A stretch of DNA of 64,000 bases from Burkholderia sp. Bp8963. Its GTDB lineage: Bacteria > Pseudomonadota > Gammaproteobacteria > Burkholderiales > Burkholderiaceae. The notes under the pieces were generated by a model. That model was given only the letters and a program-made list of their open reading frames with translations, was not told where the DNA came from and made no database searches. Both the position numbers and the translations under genes were made by a program. Shown piece by piece: positions 60,414 through 64,000 of the stretch. Where the stretch lies: NCBI RefSeq assembly GCF_003854275.1, contig NZ_QTQP01000021.1:1-64000 (forward strand). The letters run 5' to 3'. Numbering within the stretch: position 1 is the stretch's first letter; the number at the start of each line of letters is the position of its first letter.

Positions 60414-62081
60414 CTAGGCGGCCGCCAGTTGCGCGGCCGCACGCGACGACGCGACGAGCAGCAGCTTCATCGTCGCGCGCGTCGCGCCGACGAACAGCTT
60501 GCGTGCCGCGCGCGCGTCGAGCACGTCGAAATCGACTTCGGTGAGGATCACGCACGGCGCCGACTGGCCCTTGAAGCGATAGATCGAGTCGAGCAGCACG
60601 TCGCCTTCGCGGTACTCGGGATTGCCGAACAGGTCGTACTTGCCGGTGAAGCTCTTGATCCGGTGCGGGCCGAGCTGATCGAGCGGCGCGAGCACCGAGC
60701 CTTCGCGCCCGCGGTACGACAGCACCGCGATGTCCTGCTTGCGGAACCCGAGCGACAGCGCGTGCGTGATCGCGCGCTTGGTCGCGTCGATGCACGCGTC
60801 GGCGAGCGCGGCGCCCGACGCGCCGTCTTCACCGTATGCCGATACGGCGGGATCCGAACCGTCGAACGGGCTGCCCGAGCGCAGCTCGGCGGCCAGCGGC
60901 TCGACGCGGCCGACGGTGTCCCGCACGAATTCGAGCAGGTCGCGCGGGCTGCGATAGTTCGTGAACGCCTTCAGCGTGACCCAGCCCGGCAGCGCGACCG
61001 GTTCGCGCATGTACAGGTTCTGCAGCGGATCCTCGAGCCACCACCATGCGCCGTCCGGCGCGAGCAGGCGCTCCAGCGCCGCAGCCCACGGCGCATGAAA
61101 ATCCTGCCCTTCGTCGACGATCAGGACGTCGAAGCGCCAGCGGTCCGGCACCGGCGTTGCCGCGAAGTGCGCCTCGAGCCGTTCGAACGCGTCGGGCGCC
61201 TGGAAGTCCGGCGTGTAGCCGCCGTCGCGCGCGACCCAGTCGCACAGCTGGTGGTAGTTCGCGATCTTCGCGCCGGGCGGTGCGATGCGCGCGATGTAGT
61301 CGGCGAGCGGCCGGTTGAAGCACACGTAGAGCACGCGCCGGCCGGCGGCGATCGCGTCGCGCATCGCCTGCACCGCGAGCTGCGTCTTGCCGGAGCCCGC
61401 GGTGCCCGTGACGCGCAGCCGGAACGGCGTGAACTCGAGCTGGCGCGCCCATGCGGCGAGGCCGCCGGACAGCCGCGTGACGAGCGTGCCGGCTTGCCCG
61501 ACGAGCGCGCTCGTATCGGGTGTCAGCGCGAGTTCGTCGGCGAGGAAATGGTGGATCTTCGGCGCGTTCGCGACGCGCGGCTCGTCGGCCGGCAGCAGTT
61601 GCCGGATCACCTGCGCGAGCTGCGCCTTGCGTGTCGCGTCGACGATGCGGTCAGGCGCGACGCCCGCGATTGCGGCCTGGCGAATTGTGTAGTCGGGACA
61701 GTAGAGCAGCGCGTCGACGCCGTAGACGCCCGCGCCGAGCGCGGCGGTCAGGCGCCGGTGCAGCGTTTCCTGCGTGCGCGCGAGCTGGATCGACACATTG
61801 CGCTCGGTCTGCAGGTAGACCTTCACGAGTCCCTTCGGCGTTTCGCGCAGGAAGCCGGCTTTCTGCTCGATCAGCAGGATGCGCCCGGCCGGGCTGACCA
61901 CCACGAAAGCGGCTTCGCCGAACACGGAAAAGCCGTGCTCGGCGCGCGTCCAGTGGACGCCGTGATACACGGTGTAGCCGTCCGGCAGCGCGTGTTCGAG
62001 CGCCGCCAGCGTTTCGCGTTCGCGCTCGGCCGCGCCGGTGGCGGCGAGGCTTTTCCAGTCGTCGGGGATGAGGTGGGCCAT
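60414..62081 (-). CDS. NERD-like domain / UvrD-like superfamily I helicase
   Basis: A 555-residue protein. The N-terminal NERD-like nuclease fold (about residues 20-130) has FGEAAFVVVSPAGRILLIEQKAGF, where the E-x-K is kept but the position normally Asp is Ala. Superfamily I helicase motifs follow: Walker A VTGTAGSGKTQLA, motif Ia VLYVCFNRPLADY, Walker B VLIVDEGQDFHAPW, motif IV-like FTNYRSPRDLLEFV, motif V SIYRFKGQSAPCVIL and motif VI FVGATRATMKLLLV. It likely translocates on DNA with ATP. Related NERD-helicases occur in DNA repair and in defence contexts. It has no obvious partner genes here. Confidence 0.88.
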   Translation of the reverse strand: MAHLIPDDWKSLAATGAAERERETLAALEHALPDGYTVYHGVHWTRAEHGFSVFGEAAFVVVSPAGRILLIEQKAGFLRETPKGLVKVYLQTERNVSIQLARTQETLHRRLTAALGAGVYGVDALLYCPDYTIRQAAIAGVAPDRIVDATRKAQLAQVIRQLLPADEPRVANAPKIHHFLADELALTPDTSALVGQAGTLVTRLSGGLAAWARQLEFTPFRLRVTGTAGSGKTQLAVQAMRDAIAAGRRVLYVCFNRPLADYIARIAPPGAKIANYHQLCDWVARDGGYTPDFQAPDAFERLEAHFAATPVPDRWRFDVLIVDEGQDFHAPWAAALERLLAPDGAWWWLEDPLQNLYMREPVALPGWVTLKAFTNYRSPRDLLEFVRDTVGRVEPLAAELRSGSPFDGSDPAVSAYGEDGASGAALADACIDATKRAITHALSLGFRKQDIAVLSYRGREGSVLAPLDQLGPHRIKSFTGKYDLFGNPEYREGDVLLDSIYRFKGQSAPCVILTEVDFDVLDARAARKLFVGATRATMKLLLVASSRAAAQLAAA

Positions 62082-62188
62082 GGCGTCGGTCGCGGCGGAT
62101 GCCGGGTGGGCGTGAACAGGTGCGGTTATTGTACTGAGGAACCTGTTCGCGGCCGTGGCGCCGCAGCGTGCGCGGGCTCTTTGGCCAA

Positions 62189-62204
62189 CCGGCCGTTCGG
62201 CCGG
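62189..62204. terminator. Hairpin downstream of the BetR-type regulator
   Basis: CCGGCCG / CGGCCGG with a 2-nt centre, 14 bp past the stop of the minus-strand regulator gene. Confidence 0.45.
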
Positions 62205-62217
62205 CGCGCGGCGGCGT

Positions 62218-63072
62218 TCAGCCGCGCGCGACGCGTTTCGCGAGATCTGCGCTGAGAATCGCCATGCGCGCGGGTTTTTCGTAGCAGACGACGTCGAACG
62301 CGCGGATCACTTCGCTGATGTCGGCTTCGCTTGCGCGGCCGGTGAGCAGGTCGCCCGTCAGCACGAAGATCGGCGCGCCCGGATTGTCGGACGTGCGCAC
62401 CGCCTTGATCGCGGTGGCGGCCGTACAGTCGTCGAACAGCCATTCGGTGACGACTGCGTCGAACGCTTGCCCCTGCAGCGCGTCGACGAATGCGGTCAGG
62501 CCGTCGAACGCGGCCGTCGCGAAGCCCTGCCGCTCGAGATAGCGGCACAGTTCGGTTGCGCTGACGCGGTCGGGGTCGATCACCGCGACCACCAGCTTGT
62601 CGCTTTCGGCGCGGCGCGGATAGATCTCGATCTTGTGCACGTCGTACGCGTTCTGGTAAAGCACGCCCGTATGGCGCAGCACGCGCCAGCGGCCGTTCTG
62701 TTCATACGCGACGAATTCCGGCCGCGCGCCGGACTCGAGCGGCGCGCCGATCCACGCGGTGCAGGGAATCTCGGCGACGCCCGCGTACAGCACGGCTTCC
62801 TGCGAATACGCACCGACCATGCCGGGGTCGAGCGTCTGCGCGCCGAACAGCTGCGCGGCGGGCTCGCCGTACGCTTCGGCGACTTTCTTGATCTGCGCGA
62901 GCGTCCACGGGCTGCTACCGCGCAGCTTGCGGTGGCCTTGGGAAAAACTGAGGTCGAGGATGCGGCATAGCTCGGTGGTCTGCTGACGCTTGCCGATGCC
63001 GTTGCGGGTCATCAGCTCGCGCACGCGCTCGGCGACCGCGAGGGAATCCGTGGTTATTGCTTCAATGGTCAT
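62218..63072 (-). CDS. BetR-domain regulator with a pseudo-receiver
   Basis: A 284-residue protein. The N-terminal helix-turn-helix (about residues 10-75: VRELMTRNGIGKRQQTTELC to WTLAQIKKVAEAYGE) is of the BetR type. A central beta-rich region (about 85-155) has no recognised fold. The C-terminus (about 160-284) is receiver-like: acidic pair VAVIDPDR, AVVTEWLFDD at the phospho-acceptor strand, IFVLTGD, and the conserved Lys in VVCYEKPARM. The phospho-acceptor Asp is replaced by Glu. It may thus be locked in an active-like state or regulated without phosphorylation. It is divergent from the downstream oxidase gene and may control it. Confidence 0.85.
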   Translation of the reverse strand: MTIEAITTDSLAVAERVRELMTRNGIGKRQQTTELCRILDLSFSQGHRKLRGSSPWTLAQIKKVAEAYGEPAAQLFGAQTLDPGMVGAYSQEAVLYAGVAEIPCTAWIGAPLESGARPEFVAYEQNGRWRVLRHTGVLYQNAYDVHKIEIYPRRAESDKLVVAVIDPDRVSATELCRYLERQGFATAAFDGLTAFVDALQGQAFDAVVTEWLFDDCTAATAIKAVRTSDNPGAPIFVLTGDLLTGRASEADISEVIRAFDVVCYEKPARMAILSADLAKRVARG

Positions 63073-63304
63073 GCTACGGGAGCGGATCGGGTCGAATGAC
63101 GTTCAGAACGACGCCTTGCGGCGTAATCGGCGGACGATCTCGGTGACGTCCAATGGCGAGCCGACCGGCCACGCGCGGAAAAGATAACTTTACCGCAAAA
63201 TGGCATCGGTTCCTCGTAGTGAAGCATGCGATTGTGTGAAAGGTGTTTCGCAACGTTACCGTATATCTGCGCGCGTTCCGGGTATTACTCACTGACAAGA
63301 AACA

Positions 63305-64000
63305 ATGACGACAACTTATCCGCTTTACGACACGCTGACTCGCGTCGACGCGGCGTTTCCCGCCGACGCAGACGTCGTGATCGCGGGCGCCGGCATCATG
63401 GGTTGCGCAGCTGCGTACTACCTGGGCCTGCGCGGCCTGAAGGCCGTCGTGCTCGACAAGTCGCGGCTTGCCGGGCAGCAGTCCACGCGCGCATGGGGCT
63501 TCGTGCGCCAGCAGGGGCGCGAAGCCGCCGAGGTGCCGCTGATGATGGCCGGCATCCGGATCTGGGCGGGATTAGAGGAGACCCTCGGTTTCGATCTCGA
63601 ATGGCGTCAGGGTGGCTGCCTGTATATCGCGGATAACGAAATCGACTGGGCGTCGTTCCAGGCGTGGCTGAATGTCGCACGCGAGCACGGGCTCGACACG
63701 CGCACGCTGACGCGCGCGCAAATCGACGAGCACGTGAGCGGCCTCGCCGCGCCGGCGCTCGGCGGACTCTATACGGCGAGCGACGGGCAGGCCGAGCCGC
63801 GGCGCGTCGCCGCCGCGTTCGCCGCGCGCGCGACGGAAAGAGGCGCGCGCTTCTTCGAAGGCTGCGGCGTGACGGCGATCGAGGCGGCCGGCGGCGCGGT
63901 CGTGGGCGTCGTAACCGAGCGCGGCACGATTCGCACGTCGCGCGTGATCTGTGCGGCGGGCGCGACGAGTCATCGCCTGCTCGACGGCGTCGGCATCCGG
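63305..64000 (+). CDS. FAD-dependent amine/amino-acid oxidoreductase (DadA/DAO family), 3' truncated by window
   Basis: The 232 visible residues begin MTTTYPLYDTLTRVD and carry the dinucleotide-binding motif ADVVIAGAGIMGCAAAYYLGLRGLKAVVLDK near residue 25, then the DAO-family segment GQQSTRAWGFVRQQGREAAEVPLM and a C-terminal RVICAAGATSHRLLDG typical of the FAD domain's last strand. The frame is open at the window end. Such enzymes oxidise D-amino acids, sarcosine or other amines. The substrate is not shown. The 232-bp gap to the divergent BetR-type regulator contains the promoter; no clear operator was seen. The ribosome binding site is weak (GACAAGAAA). Confidence 0.9.
   Translation, partial: MTTTYPLYDTLTRVDAAFPADADVVIAGAGIMGCAAAYYLGLRGLKAVVLDKSRLAGQQSTRAWGFVRQQGREAAEVPLMMAGIRIWAGLEETLGFDLEWRQGGCLYIADNEIDWASFQAWLNVAREHGLDTRTLTRAQIDEHVSGLAAPALGGLYTASDGQAEPRRVAAAFAARATERGARFFEGCGVTAIEAAGGAVVGVVTERGTIRTSRVICAAGATSHRLLDGVGIR

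Overview
The window reads as chromosomal DNA of a high-GC betaproteobacterium, most probably Burkholderia (cepacia-complex-like). The basis is strongly GC-biased codon use, Burkholderia-style outer-membrane porins, a very large NAD-dependent glutamate dehydrogenase, and dense small operons. The species assignment is inferred from gene content; no database was searched. The window opens inside an ammonium transporter gene and closes inside a FAD-dependent amine/amino-acid oxidase gene.

1-8.5 kb: end of amt, a small membrane protein and a general porin in slightly AT-richer DNA, an amidase, an OprB-type carbohydrate porin, a secreted Ala/Gln/Ser-rich protein, an arylamine N-acetyltransferase and a tRNA-Leu(GAG). 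Just before the tRNA lies what looks like the 5' half of a second tRNA-Leu. Just after it is about 460 bp of decayed DNA with a fragment of an ABC ATPase. 8.5-17.5 kb: a 7TM-type sensor kinase with an AraC-type response regulator, a frameshifted remnant of an OmpA C-terminal domain, a TetR/acryloyl-CoA-reductase/AhpD-like operon with two matching operators, a Vgb-like beta-propeller protein and a Bcr/CflA exporter. 17.5-31.9 kb: NAD-GDH (with a 9-bp tandem repeat at its stop codon), a tautomerase/class II aldolase/urea-transporter operon, a glycolipid-binding-domain protein, a four-gene operon (Baeyer-Villiger-type monooxygenase, SDR, PF10118 metal-dependent hydrolase, alpha/beta hydrolase) behind a clean palindrome, a lysoplasmalogenase and agmatinase. 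31.9-41.2 kb: an operon of a FIST-domain protein with an AttEFGH-like ABC exporter and a CrtC/AttH-like protein, an orphan SsuA-like binding protein, a MerR regulator and a DHA2 exporter.

41.5-58.6 kb is the most striking part: a catabolic cluster that appears to take a hydrophobic substrate from outer-membrane uptake to CoA-thioester beta-oxidation. A MalT/AlkS-like LuxR ATPase precedes a XylM/CymAa-type membrane di-iron hydroxylase and its XylA-type reductase. These are followed by thiolase, a FadB-like fusion, an SDR, a small four-helix membrane protein, an OmpW/AlkL-like porin, an aldehyde dehydrogenase, an acyl-CoA ligase on the opposite strand, a second SDR, an enoyl-CoA hydratase and a nitronate-monooxygenase-like flavoprotein. 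No ring-cleavage dioxygenase is present. That argues against a classical toluene/xylene or p-cymene aromatic pathway and for methyl-group oxidation followed by beta-oxidation, for example of a terpenoid, alicyclic or side-chain substrate. Candidate regulatory motifs recur in its promoters.

58.7-64 kb: a methyl-accepting chemotaxis protein next to the cluster, a NERD-like/UvrD-like helicase whose nuclease Asp seems to be lost, a BetR-domain regulator with a pseudo-receiver in which Glu replaces the phospho-acceptor Asp, and the start of a DadA-like oxidase. No CRISPR array, intact insertion sequence or prophage was seen.
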